A stretch of DNA of 64,000 bases, from assembly GCF_001686985.1 (NCBI RefSeq), contig NZ_CP015318.1, positions 3,470,001 through 3,534,000 of the forward strand, read 5' to 3'. The notes beneath the pieces were generated by a model. It ran no database searches. It was not told where the DNA came from and saw only the letters and a program-made list of their open reading frames with translations. Made by a program: the position numbers and the translations under genes. Every line of letters begins with the position of its first letter. Position 1 is the first letter of the stretch. Shown in pieces: positions 55,106 to 62,088 of this stretch. Source of the stretch: Mesorhizobium amorphae CCNWGS0123 (GTDB taxonomy: Bacteria > Pseudomonadota > Alphaproteobacteria > Rhizobiales > Rhizobiaceae).

Positions 55106-55798
55106 ATGGCCGACGACGAGATCATCCTTTCCGAGCTTTCCGACGACGAGCTGGTGCAGCAGATGCACGACGACCTTTATGACGGGTTGAAGGAAGAGAT
55201 CGAGGAAGGCACGCAGATCCTGCTCGAGCGCGGCTGGGCACCCTACAAGGTGCTGACCGAGGCGCTGGTTGAAGGCATGCGTATCGTCGGCGAGGATTTT
55301 CGCGACGGCATCCTGTTCGTGCCGGAAGTGCTTTTGTCCGCCAACGCAATGAAGGCCGGCATGTTCATCCTGCGCCCGCTGCTTGCCGCCACCGGCGCGC
55401 CGAAGCAGGGCAAGATGGTGATCGGCACCGTCAAGGGCGACATCCACGACATCGGCAAGAACCTCGTCGGCATGATGATGGAGGGCGCCGGCTTCGACGT
55501 CATCGATCTCGGCATCAACAATGCGGTCGAAAAATACCTCGACGCCATCGAGCAGCACCAGCCCGACATCATCGGCATGTCGGCGCTTTTGACCACCACC
55601 ATGCCCTACATGAAGGTCGTCATCGACACGATGAAGGAAAAGGGCATCCGCGACGACTATGTCGTTCTGGTCGGCGGCGCACCGCTCAACGAGGAATTCG
55701 GCAAGGCCGTCGGCGCCGACGCCTATTGCCGCGACGCGGCGGTGGCGGTCGAGACCGCCAAGGACTTCATGAAGCGCAAGCACAATGTGCGCGCTTGA
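55106..55798 (+). CDS. Corrinoid (cobalamin-binding) methyl carrier protein, MttC/MtgC type
   Basis: 230 residues. An N-terminal four-helix cap (about 14-95: VLTEALVEGMRIVGEDFRDG and FVPEVLLSANAMKAGM) precedes a Rossmann B12-binding domain (about 103-225) with the cobalt-ligand motif GDIHDIGKN (His114), SALLTTTM and GGAPLNEEFGKAVGADAY. Its Co(I) form accepts the methyl group from MttB and passes it on, normally to tetrahydrofolate. The second methyltransferase and a RamA-type reactivase are not in the window. Confidence 0.94.
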   Translation: MADDEIILSELSDDELVQQMHDDLYDGLKEEIEEGTQILLERGWAPYKVLTEALVEGMRIVGEDFRDGILFVPEVLLSANAMKAGMFILRPLLAATGAPKQGKMVIGTVKGDIHDIGKNLVGMMMEGAGFDVIDLGINNAVEKYLDAIEQHQPDIIGMSALLTTTMPYMKVVIDTMKEKGIRDDYVVLVGGAPLNEEFGKAVGADAYCRDAAVAVETAKDFMKRKHNVRA

Positions 55799-55896
55799 GC
55801 ACAACAGTGCGATCCAGGTTTGTGACCGAGAGCGCCGTCATGCACTGGAATGGCAAGATGGCCAGAACCGCTTGGCTCGAAGGGAGCTAAGGCCGT

Positions 55897-57006
55897 ATGC
55901 GTATCGAGTCGATTAATGTCTATCAGGTGCTTCTGCCTGTCAAAGGCGGTGCCTACCGGATGGCCAGCTCCACCGTGCAGGATCTGGACAGCACGCTCGT
56001 TGAAGTGACCACCGAGGACGGACTGTCAGGCTGGGGTGAGACCTGCCCGGTCGGCCCTGTTTATCAGCCCCAACATGCTTTGGGTGCGAGAGCGGCGATT
56101 GTCGAAATAGCGCCTGGACTCGTCGGCCAAGACACCACGTCCATGCGCCGCCTCGCGAGAAGGATGGACGAGCGGTTGAACGGTCACAACTATGCCAAGG
56201 CAGCCTTGGATATCGCTCTCCTCGACCTCGCCGGCCAGCGGCTGGGCGTTCCGGTTTCGACACTTCTGGGCGGTGCGCTCACCGATCGTGTGCCCTCTTA
56301 CTACTCGACTATTGTCGGTGTGCCCGATGAGACTGCGCGCATAGCCGCCGACAAGGTCAAGGCCGGCTACCCACGGCTTCAGATCAAGATAGGCGGACGG
56401 GATCTAGAGCAAGACGTCGCCACCGTGCACAAGGTCTGGGAAGCGGTTGGCTTCAAGGCCCGGATAGCCGTCGATGCAAATCGTGGCCTCACCGCCGCGG
56501 CCGCGCTGCACATCGATCGGCTTTGCCAGGCAATCCCGTTCGTGTTTGAACAGCCTTGCAACACCATGGAGGAAGTCGCGAGCCTCAAGGGACGCGTTAC
56601 CCATCCGGTCTACCTGGATGAGAATACCGAGGATTTGAATGCCGTCCTGCGGGCAATTTCTTCAGGTATCGCGGACGGATTCGGATTGAAGGTCACCCGA
56701 CTTGGCGGCCTTACCAAGATGGTCACGGTCCGCGACCTGTGTGCGATACGATCTCTACCGCACAGCTGTGACGATACATGGGGCGGGGACGTCATCGCCG
56801 CGGCATGCGTGCACCTTGCCGCTACCGTCGAGCCGAGACTTCTTGAGGGCGCCTGGATCGCGCAGGAATACATCGAAGGGCACACCGATCCCGTAAACCC
56901 CATCGTTGTCGAAAACGGGCATATCCACGTCCCGCAGATGCCAGGGCTCGGTGTCAAGCCCGAGCGCTCCCAACTCAAAGCGCCTGTCGCGACTTTCGGA
57001 GGCTGA
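55897..57006 (+). CDS. Enolase-superfamily enzyme resembling hydroxyproline-betaine 2-epimerase (HpbD)
   Basis: 369 residues, mandelate racemase/muconate lactonising family. Capping domain starts MRIESINVYQVLLPVKGG; GWGETCPVGPVY and GHNYAKAALDIALLDLAG resemble the characterised 4-hydroxyproline betaine 2-epimerase. Active-site residues are in place: Lys164 (LQIKIGG), metal ligands Asp193 (DANRG), Glu218 (FEQPC), Asp241 (DENTED), and Lys265 (GLKVTRLGG). Two opposing Lys fit racemisation at the alpha carbon. It follows the corrinoid gene by 98 bases. A cis-3-hydroxyproline dehydratase or cycloisomerase role is the main alternative. Confidence 0.82.
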   Translation: MRIESINVYQVLLPVKGGAYRMASSTVQDLDSTLVEVTTEDGLSGWGETCPVGPVYQPQHALGARAAIVEIAPGLVGQDTTSMRRLARRMDERLNGHNYAKAALDIALLDLAGQRLGVPVSTLLGGALTDRVPSYYSTIVGVPDETARIAADKVKAGYPRLQIKIGGRDLEQDVATVHKVWEAVGFKARIAVDANRGLTAAAALHIDRLCQAIPFVFEQPCNTMEEVASLKGRVTHPVYLDENTEDLNAVLRAISSGIADGFGLKVTRLGGLTKMVTVRDLCAIRSLPHSCDDTWGGDVIAAACVHLAATVEPRLLEGAWIAQEYIEGHTDPVNPIVVENGHIHVPQMPGLGVKPERSQLKAPVATFGG

Positions 57007-57079
57007 GGATCCTGTGATGTTCGCAGCGATTGTATCTGGCCAGTATCGTCGGCAATTGGCCGCGGAAGCGCTTTTGCGA

Positions 57080-57140
57080 CCTTCCAGAACGTCTGGCGGG
57101 GCGCCTGAGGCTGGCGCTGCGGGACTTCATGAACCGCAAA
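57080..57140 (+). pseudogene. Remnant tails of a second binding-protein/corrinoid pair
   Basis: 57080-57108 matches the last 29 bases of the family-5 binding-protein gene (54981-55009) at 26 positions, including its TGA. Thirteen bases later 57122-57140 matches the tail of the corrinoid gene (55762-55780) at 17 of 19 positions. The two tails are in the original order but with nearly everything between deleted. I read them as the scar of a duplicated module. The corrinoid-like tail remains open to a TGA near 57170. Confidence 0.6.
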
Positions 57141-57207
57141 AAAGCCGATATGCAGGATGCGTGGTGGTGATCTTGCCACCACGCCGCCGAACATCCGGAG
57201 ATCCTGC

Positions 57208-57684
57208 ATGAGACCGATAGTGCTGGCCGCTGCCTTGTCGATTGCCTTGCCTGCCGCAGCACTCGCTGGGCCGGCTTCCAACGCCGTGAAGTTCTTCTAC
57301 GCACCGGTGAAATTCGAGGCGGACGCCAAATATCGCGACCGCTTCACCGATCCGGTGACCAAGCTGTTCGAGCTCAACGACAAGGCGCAGCAGGAGAAGC
57401 CCGACGAGGTCTCCTGCATCGACTTCGATCCCGGTCTCGACGCGCAGGATTTTGACCAGAAGACGGTGACGAAGACGCTGAAGCTTGCCGAAACGGTCGA
57501 TGGCGATACGGCCGAGGTAACGGCGACGTTCAGCCTTTTCCCGGAAGGCGATGATTCCAAACGCGAAATGGTCTGGTCGTTGAAGAAGGTGGACGGCAAA
57601 TGGAAGGTCGCCGACATCGCTTCCAAAACCAACAACTGGACCCTGAGTGCCTTGGAATGCATGCCGGCGCCCTCGGCGGAGTGA
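57208..57684 (+). CDS. Small exported protein (DUF3828-like), first of a tandem pair
   Basis: 158 residues from ATG 57208 (CCGGAG 7 bases upstream). Signal peptide 1-20 (ending AALAGP). The mature part, FFYAPVKFEADAKYRDRFTDPVTKLFE to WSLKKVDGKWKVADIASKTNNWTLSALEC, resembles the cystatin-like DUF3828 fold, with two Cys that may form a disulfide. It is a periplasmic protein of unknown function. The next gene is a paralogue starting 5 bases after the stop, so the two are co-transcribed. Confidence 0.8.
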   Translation: MRPIVLAAALSIALPAAALAGPASNAVKFFYAPVKFEADAKYRDRFTDPVTKLFELNDKAQQEKPDEVSCIDFDPGLDAQDFDQKTVTKTLKLAETVDGDTAEVTATFSLFPEGDDSKREMVWSLKKVDGKWKVADIASKTNNWTLSALECMPAPSAE

Positions 57685-57688
57685 TGCT

Positions 57689-58282
57689 GTGCTCCGTCGT
57701 CTTGTCGTCACGCTGTCGACCCTATCGATGCTGGCCGCGGGGCTGAACGGCGGCGCCTCGGCGCAAGGCCTGTTCGGCGCGCCGCCGAAGGCCTCGTCCG
57801 ACGACAACACGCCGGCGGATGCCGCATCGCCGCCGCCGGAAGGAACGCCCGCGCCGGGAACCAAGTCGGCCAAACCGCCGCCGCCCGCGCCCGTTTTGCC
57901 GGGATCGCCGACGGCGGTGGTGAAACCCTTCTACGAGCATCTCGGGCTGGAGCTTGATCCGGCTCAGCGCAAGAACTTCATCGATCCGGCGAAAACCGTT
58001 CTCGACAAGAGCGATACGCTGCGCGCCTCGGGGCAGGGCGAGTGCCTCGACCCCAACATGGCGCTCGACAATGCCGACTACGACAAGCTCGCCATCGACA
58101 AGAGCCTGCGCACCATCGAGGCCGTCAATGGCGACGAGGCCAAGGTGGTCGTCGCCTTTGTCGTCGAAGGTCACCAGCACCGGCTCGAATGGAAGCTGAA
58201 GAAGGTCGGTGGCGCCTGGAAGATAACTGACCTTCTGTCGGTGACCGGCGAATGGGCGCTCAGCCAATATCAGTGCGAATGA
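57689..58282 (+). CDS. Small exported protein (DUF3828-like), second of a tandem pair
   Basis: 197 residues from GTG 57689 (GGCGGAG 8 bases upstream). Signal peptide about 1-26 (ending GGASAQ), then a Pro/Ala-rich linker (about 30-75) and the same domain as its neighbour: VVKPFYEHLGLELDPAQRKNFIDPAK and WKLKKVGGAWKITDLLSVTGEWALSQYQC, also with two Cys. Convergent with queF. Function unknown; the linker suggests tethering to the envelope or peptidoglycan. Confidence 0.8.
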   Translation: MLRRLVVTLSTLSMLAAGLNGGASAQGLFGAPPKASSDDNTPADAASPPPEGTPAPGTKSAKPPPPAPVLPGSPTAVVKPFYEHLGLELDPAQRKNFIDPAKTVLDKSDTLRASGQGECLDPNMALDNADYDKLAIDKSLRTIEAVNGDEAKVVVAFVVEGHQHRLEWKLKKVGGAWKITDLLSVTGEWALSQYQCE

Positions 58283-58302
58283 GTATTGCTAGCGTGATCC
58301 CG

Positions 58303-58764
58303 TCAACCCCGTCCGCGATAGGGCGCAACGCCGGTATCGGGCAGCCAGGCCCCTTCCGGCGGCGCGCCGGTTTGCCAGAACACGTCGATCGGAATGCCGC
58401 CGCGCGGGTACCAATAGCCGCCGACGCGCAACCACAGGGGCTTGGTCGCGGCTACAATGCGGCGGCCGATCATGACGGTGCATTCTTCATGGAAGGCGCC
58501 GTGGTTGCGAAACGAAGTCATGAACAGCTTGAGCGATTTCGATTCAACCAGCAGCGTATCGGGTGCGTAGTCGATGACGATATGGGCGAAATCCGGCTGT
58601 CCGGTGACCGGACAGAGCGAGGTGAATTCCGGGCAGACGAAGCGCACGATGGCCGGTGGGCCGTCGCCGCGCGCAAACGGCACGGTTTCCAAAACCGCTG
58701 CTTCGGGGCTCCGTGGCGGCTCGACATGGGCGCCGAGCTGGGTGAGGGCTTTGGTGTCGATCAT
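58303..58764 (-). CDS. queF: NADPH-dependent 7-cyano-7-deazaguanine reductase
   Basis: 153 residues, short unimodular QueF. Catalytic Cys51 in FTSLCPVTGQPDF with Asp58, the QueF motif ESKSLKLFMTSFRN, NHGAFHEE, and the C-terminal GGYWYPRGGIPIDVFWQTG. It reduces preQ0 to preQ1 in queuosine biosynthesis in the cytosol. ATG 58764 gives the family-typical N-terminus. It is divergent from the stcD-like gene by 60 bases and converges with the DUF3828-like pair. No preQ1 riboswitch is evident. Confidence 0.95.
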   Translation of the reverse strand: MIDTKALTQLGAHVEPPRSPEAAVLETVPFARGDGPPAIVRFVCPEFTSLCPVTGQPDFAHIVIDYAPDTLLVESKSLKLFMTSFRNHGAFHEECTVMIGRRIVAATKPLWLRVGGYWYPRGGIPIDVFWQTGAPPEGAWLPDTGVAPYRGRG

Positions 58765-58824
58765 GGCTGGGTCTCTTTTCAATTTTCGCCGCTCATTAGC
58801 ACAAAATGAATCAGTAGGAAGACG

Positions 58825-60870
58825 ATGACCAGCAACGATCCGCTCCTGCAGGCCTACCAGCTCAAGCACCTGACGCTGAAGAACCGGGTCATGTCGACCA
58901 GCCATGAGCCGGCCTATTCGGAGGACGGCATGCCGAAGGAGCGCTACCGGCTCTACCACGCCGAAAAGGCCAAGGGCGGCATGGCGCTGACCATGACCGC
59001 CGGTTCGGCGATCGTCTCGCGCGACAGCCCGGCTGCCTTCGGCAATCTGCATGTCTATGACGATAGGATCGTGCCCTGGCTCAAGGAACTGGCGGATGCC
59101 TGCCACGAGCATGATTGCAAGGTGATGATCCAGATCACCCATCTCGGCCGCCGCACCGGCTGGAACAAGGCCGACTGGCTGCCGGTACTGTCGGCCTCGC
59201 CAGTGCGCGAGCCGGCGCATCGCGCCTTCCCGAAGACCATCGAGGACTGGGATATCGAGCGCGTCGTTGCCGACTATGCGTCGGCCGCGCAACGTTGCCA
59301 GGCGGCTGGTCTCGACGGCATCGAGTTCGAGGCCTACGGCCATCTCATCGACGGCTTCTGGTCGCCGGCCACCAACCAGCGCGATGACGAGTTCGGCGGT
59401 TCGCTCGACAACCGCTTGCGCTTCACTCGCATGGTGCTCGATGCGGTGCGCGTGGCGGTTGGCGAAAAGTTCGTTGTCGGCATCCGCATGGTCGCCGATG
59501 AGGATTTTGAAAAGGGCCTGTCGAAGGACGAAGGCGTCGAGATCGCCAGGCGGCTGGCCGGCTCCGGCAAGGTCGATTTCCTCAACATCATCCGCGGCTC
59601 GATCGAGACCGATGCGGCACTGACCAAGGTCATTCCGGTGACCGGCATGCGCTCGTCGCCGCATCTCGACTTCGCCGGCGAGGTGAGGGCGGCGACGAAG
59701 TTCCCGACCTTCCACGCGGCACGCATTTCCGACGTCGCCACGGCGCGCCACGCCATCGCCACCGGCAAGCTTGACATGGTCGGCATGACCCGCGCCCACA
59801 TCGCCGACCCGCATATCATCAAGAAGGTGATGGAAGGCCGCGAACACGAGATCCGCCCCTGCGTCGGCGCCACCTATTGCCTCGACCGGATCTATGAGGG
59901 CGGCGAGGCGCTGTGCATTCACAATGCGGCAACCGGCCGCGAGGCCGAGATCCCGCATATCATCCCCAGGACGGAGGGGCCTAAGCGCAAGGTGGTCGTG
60001 GTCGGCGCCGGCGCCGGCGGGCTGGAGGCGGCGCGCGTCGCCGCTGAGCGCGGCCATCAGGTGACGGTGCTCGAAGCCTCTAGCCAGGCCGGCGGGCAGG
60101 TGCGGCTGGCGACGCAGAACCCGCGCCGCAAGGAACTGATCGGCATTGTCGACTGGCGATTGGCCGAACTCGACCGGCTCGGTGTCGAGATCCGCTACGA
60201 CAATTGGGCCGAGAAGGACGACGTGCTGGCGCTGTCGCCCGATGTGGTGGTGGTCGCCACCGGCGGCCTGCCGCAGAACCCGCCGCTGACGGCAGGCGAC
60301 AATCTCGTCACCTCGAGCTGGGACATCATGGCGGGCGCCGTCAAGCCGGCCGAGAACGTGCTGCTCTATGATGACAATGGCGGCCATCAGGGCATGGGCG
60401 CGGCCGAACTGATCGCGACTGCGGGTTCGAAGCTGGAGCTGGTTTCGCCGGAGCGCTTCTTCGCTCCCGAGATGGGCGGCATGAACCATGTGCCCTATAT
60501 GCGTGCCTTCCAGGAAAAGGGCGTCACGATCACCATCAACACCAGGCTGCGGTCGGTGCGGCGCGAGGGCAACCAATTGGTCGCCGAACTGGCTTCGGAT
60601 TTTGCCGATGGCTGGCGCGGCGAGCGGCGGGTCGACCAGGTGGTGGTCGAGCATGGCACGGCACCCCTCGACGACCTCTACCTCTCGCTGAAGCCGCTGT
60701 CGCGGAATGGCGGCGCGGTCGACTACGAGCGGCTGGTCAGTGGCGGCGACATCTTCCCCAGGCGCAATCCCGAAGGCGGTTTCGTGCTGTTCCGCATCGG
60801 CGATGCGGTGGCCTCGCGCAACATTCACGCCGCCATCTATGACGGCATCAGGTTCGGCTTGCGGATCTGA
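58825..60870 (+). CDS. StcD-type N-methylproline demethylase (OYE/2,4-dienoyl-CoA reductase-like flavoenzyme)
   Basis: 681 residues. An Old Yellow Enzyme TIM barrel (about 5-360) opens DPLLQAYQLKHLTLKNRVM, has THLGRRTGWNK and ATNQRDDEFGGSLDNRLRF, and a 4Fe-4S Cys cluster region near CVGATYCLDRIYEGGEALC. A FAD/NAD(P)-binding half follows (about 385-680) with VVVVGAGAGGLEAARVAAERG. The length and wording match the stachydrine catabolism enzyme StcD of Sinorhizobium more closely than dimethylglycine dehydrogenase DgcA. It removes the last N-methyl group from N-methylproline or N-methylhydroxyproline. It fits the MttB/corrinoid/epimerase cluster 1.8 kb upstream. Confidence 0.86.
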   Translation: MTSNDPLLQAYQLKHLTLKNRVMSTSHEPAYSEDGMPKERYRLYHAEKAKGGMALTMTAGSAIVSRDSPAAFGNLHVYDDRIVPWLKELADACHEHDCKVMIQITHLGRRTGWNKADWLPVLSASPVREPAHRAFPKTIEDWDIERVVADYASAAQRCQAAGLDGIEFEAYGHLIDGFWSPATNQRDDEFGGSLDNRLRFTRMVLDAVRVAVGEKFVVGIRMVADEDFEKGLSKDEGVEIARRLAGSGKVDFLNIIRGSIETDAALTKVIPVTGMRSSPHLDFAGEVRAATKFPTFHAARISDVATARHAIATGKLDMVGMTRAHIADPHIIKKVMEGREHEIRPCVGATYCLDRIYEGGEALCIHNAATGREAEIPHIIPRTEGPKRKVVVVGAGAGGLEAARVAAERGHQVTVLEASSQAGGQVRLATQNPRRKELIGIVDWRLAELDRLGVEIRYDNWAEKDDVLALSPDVVVVATGGLPQNPPLTAGDNLVTSSWDIMAGAVKPAENVLLYDDNGGHQGMGAAELIATAGSKLELVSPERFFAPEMGGMNHVPYMRAFQEKGVTITINTRLRSVRREGNQLVAELASDFADGWRGERRVDQVVVEHGTAPLDDLYLSLKPLSRNGGAVDYERLVSGGDIFPRRNPEGGFVLFRIGDAVASRNIHAAIYDGIRFGLRI

Positions 60871-61011
60871 TGAGCAATACGGACGGTTGGTGACGCGCGC
60901 CGGACCTTCGCAGGGAGAGCCACCTGCCGCGTCGGCCCGGTGCGCGCCGCGCACGGTGCCGGCATGGCGCCGGGCACTGTAGGATATTGTAGACCGTGCT
61001 TGCGCCGTTGC

Positions 61012-61419
61012 TCAAAACATCCTGGCGGTGGCCATGCAGAGCACGGTGATGACAAGCAGCCCGCCGGCAATGCGCTCGCCCCTTGTCATCTTCGCACGCA
61101 ACTGGCTTTCCGTTGCCTGGTCGGCGCCGGCAAGCTGCCTGCTGGCGGAGCCCACCAGCGCACCCTGCACGCCGGCGGCAATCAGGGCGGTCACGATGCC
61201 CAGCGCCAGCACCTTTTCCATCGAGCCGAAAACGCCCTCATGGAAGAAATACCAAAGCAATATGCCGGTGAGAAAAACCAGGCCGGCCGCACCCATTTGC
61301 GGTCGGAAGAACCGTTCCGCCCGGATGTCCGGGTCACGGCCGACAGCGATGGTGGTGCCCGCCCAGAACACGCCAGCCATGACGTGAAGGCCGAGGACGA
61401 CAATGAAGATATATTGCAT
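61012..61419 (-). CDS. Small four-helix membrane protein
   Basis: 135 residues from ATG 61419 (GAGGAA upstream; frame open to 61485). Four predicted membrane helices: IFIVVLGLHVMAGVFWAGT, GAAGLVFLTGILLWYFF, VLALGIVTALIAAGVQGAL and IAGGLLVITVLCMATARMF. His in the first helix resembles CopD/DUF2269-type small membrane proteins that may bind haem or copper. Divergent from the MarR regulator with 114 bases between starts and a palindrome in between, so probably MarR-regulated. Function unknown. Confidence 0.82.
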   Translation of the reverse strand: MQYIFIVVLGLHVMAGVFWAGTTIAVGRDPDIRAERFFRPQMGAAGLVFLTGILLWYFFHEGVFGSMEKVLALGIVTALIAAGVQGALVGSASRQLAGADQATESQLRAKMTRGERIAGGLLVITVLCMATARMF

Positions 61420-61463
61420 GACCGCATTTCCTCTTTTTGCCCCGCCGTTTGACAAAAAGTTAG

Positions 61464-61482
61464 ATATCGAATGTTTCGATGT
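61464..61482. promoter_or_regulatory. Candidate MarR operator
   Basis: ATATCGAA-TGT-TTCGATGT, an inverted repeat with 7 of 8 matching arm positions, between the divergent MarR and membrane-protein genes. A TTGACA at 61449-61454 (plus strand) may be a -35 element. Position and palindrome fit a MarR dimer site. Confidence 0.5.
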
Positions 61483-61533
61483 CAATCCTTGTGTCGAGTT
61501 TCACCGATCCGTTTGATGCACTAGAGTCGAATC

Positions 61534-62043
61534 ATGACGCCTTTTGACCGCCCGCCCGTCGGAATGAACCTCGCCCGCACCGCCAAGGTGGTGACGCAGG
61601 CCTTTGACGCAGCGCTTGTCGAGGCTGGCGGCACGCTGCCGGTCTGGGTCACTCTGCTGTCGGTCAAGTCGCGCGAACTTGCCAACCAGCGTGAACTGGC
61701 CGGCATGATCGGCATCCAGGGTGCGACGCTGACCCACCATCTCAATGCCATGGAAGCGCAAGGGTTGCTGACGCGCCGCCGCGATCCGGAGAACCGCCGG
61801 GTTCACCAGGTGGCGCTGACCGCGGCCGGCGAAGCGCTGTTCGAGACATTGCGCACCGCAGCACTTGCCTTCGACAGGCAACTGAGAGTGGGATTGCCGG
61901 ACGACAGGCTGGCGGAGTTTGCCGAGGTGCTGGCCGCGCTGCGCGCGAATGTCGAAGCGCCGAGCTTCGGGCTGGCGGATTTTCCGGGTGACAAGAACGA
62001 CCTGCCTCGTTCCCGAAAACCGGCTCGCAACGTCAAATCATGA
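61534..62043 (+). CDS. MarR-family transcriptional regulator
   Basis: 169 residues. Winged helix at about 50-110: RELANQRELAGMIGIQGATLTHHLNAMEAQGLLTRRRDPENRRVHQVALT region, with recognition helix GATLTHHLNAME and wing RRRDPENRR. Dimerisation helices flank it. It is divergent from the four-helix membrane protein, and a palindrome at 61464-61482 is a likely operator for both promoters. The C-terminal tail is basic and probably disordered. Ligand unknown. Confidence 0.92.
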   Translation: MTPFDRPPVGMNLARTAKVVTQAFDAALVEAGGTLPVWVTLLSVKSRELANQRELAGMIGIQGATLTHHLNAMEAQGLLTRRRDPENRRVHQVALTAAGEALFETLRTAALAFDRQLRVGLPDDRLAEFAEVLAALRANVEAPSFGLADFPGDKNDLPRSRKPARNVKS

Positions 62044-62088
62044 ACTGCTCAATCATTGTGGCCGGCGTTACCTGAATATCGACACGCC

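Noticed and set aside
58765..58824. preQ1 riboswitch in front of queF
   Set aside because: Only about 60 bases lie between queF and the divergent gene, and no preQ1-type pseudoknot pattern is visible.
58303..60954. 883-codon minus-strand open frame opposite the StcD-like gene
   Set aside because: Only its last 153 codons encode a real protein (QueF, starting at 58764); the remainder is antisense to the flavoenzyme gene.
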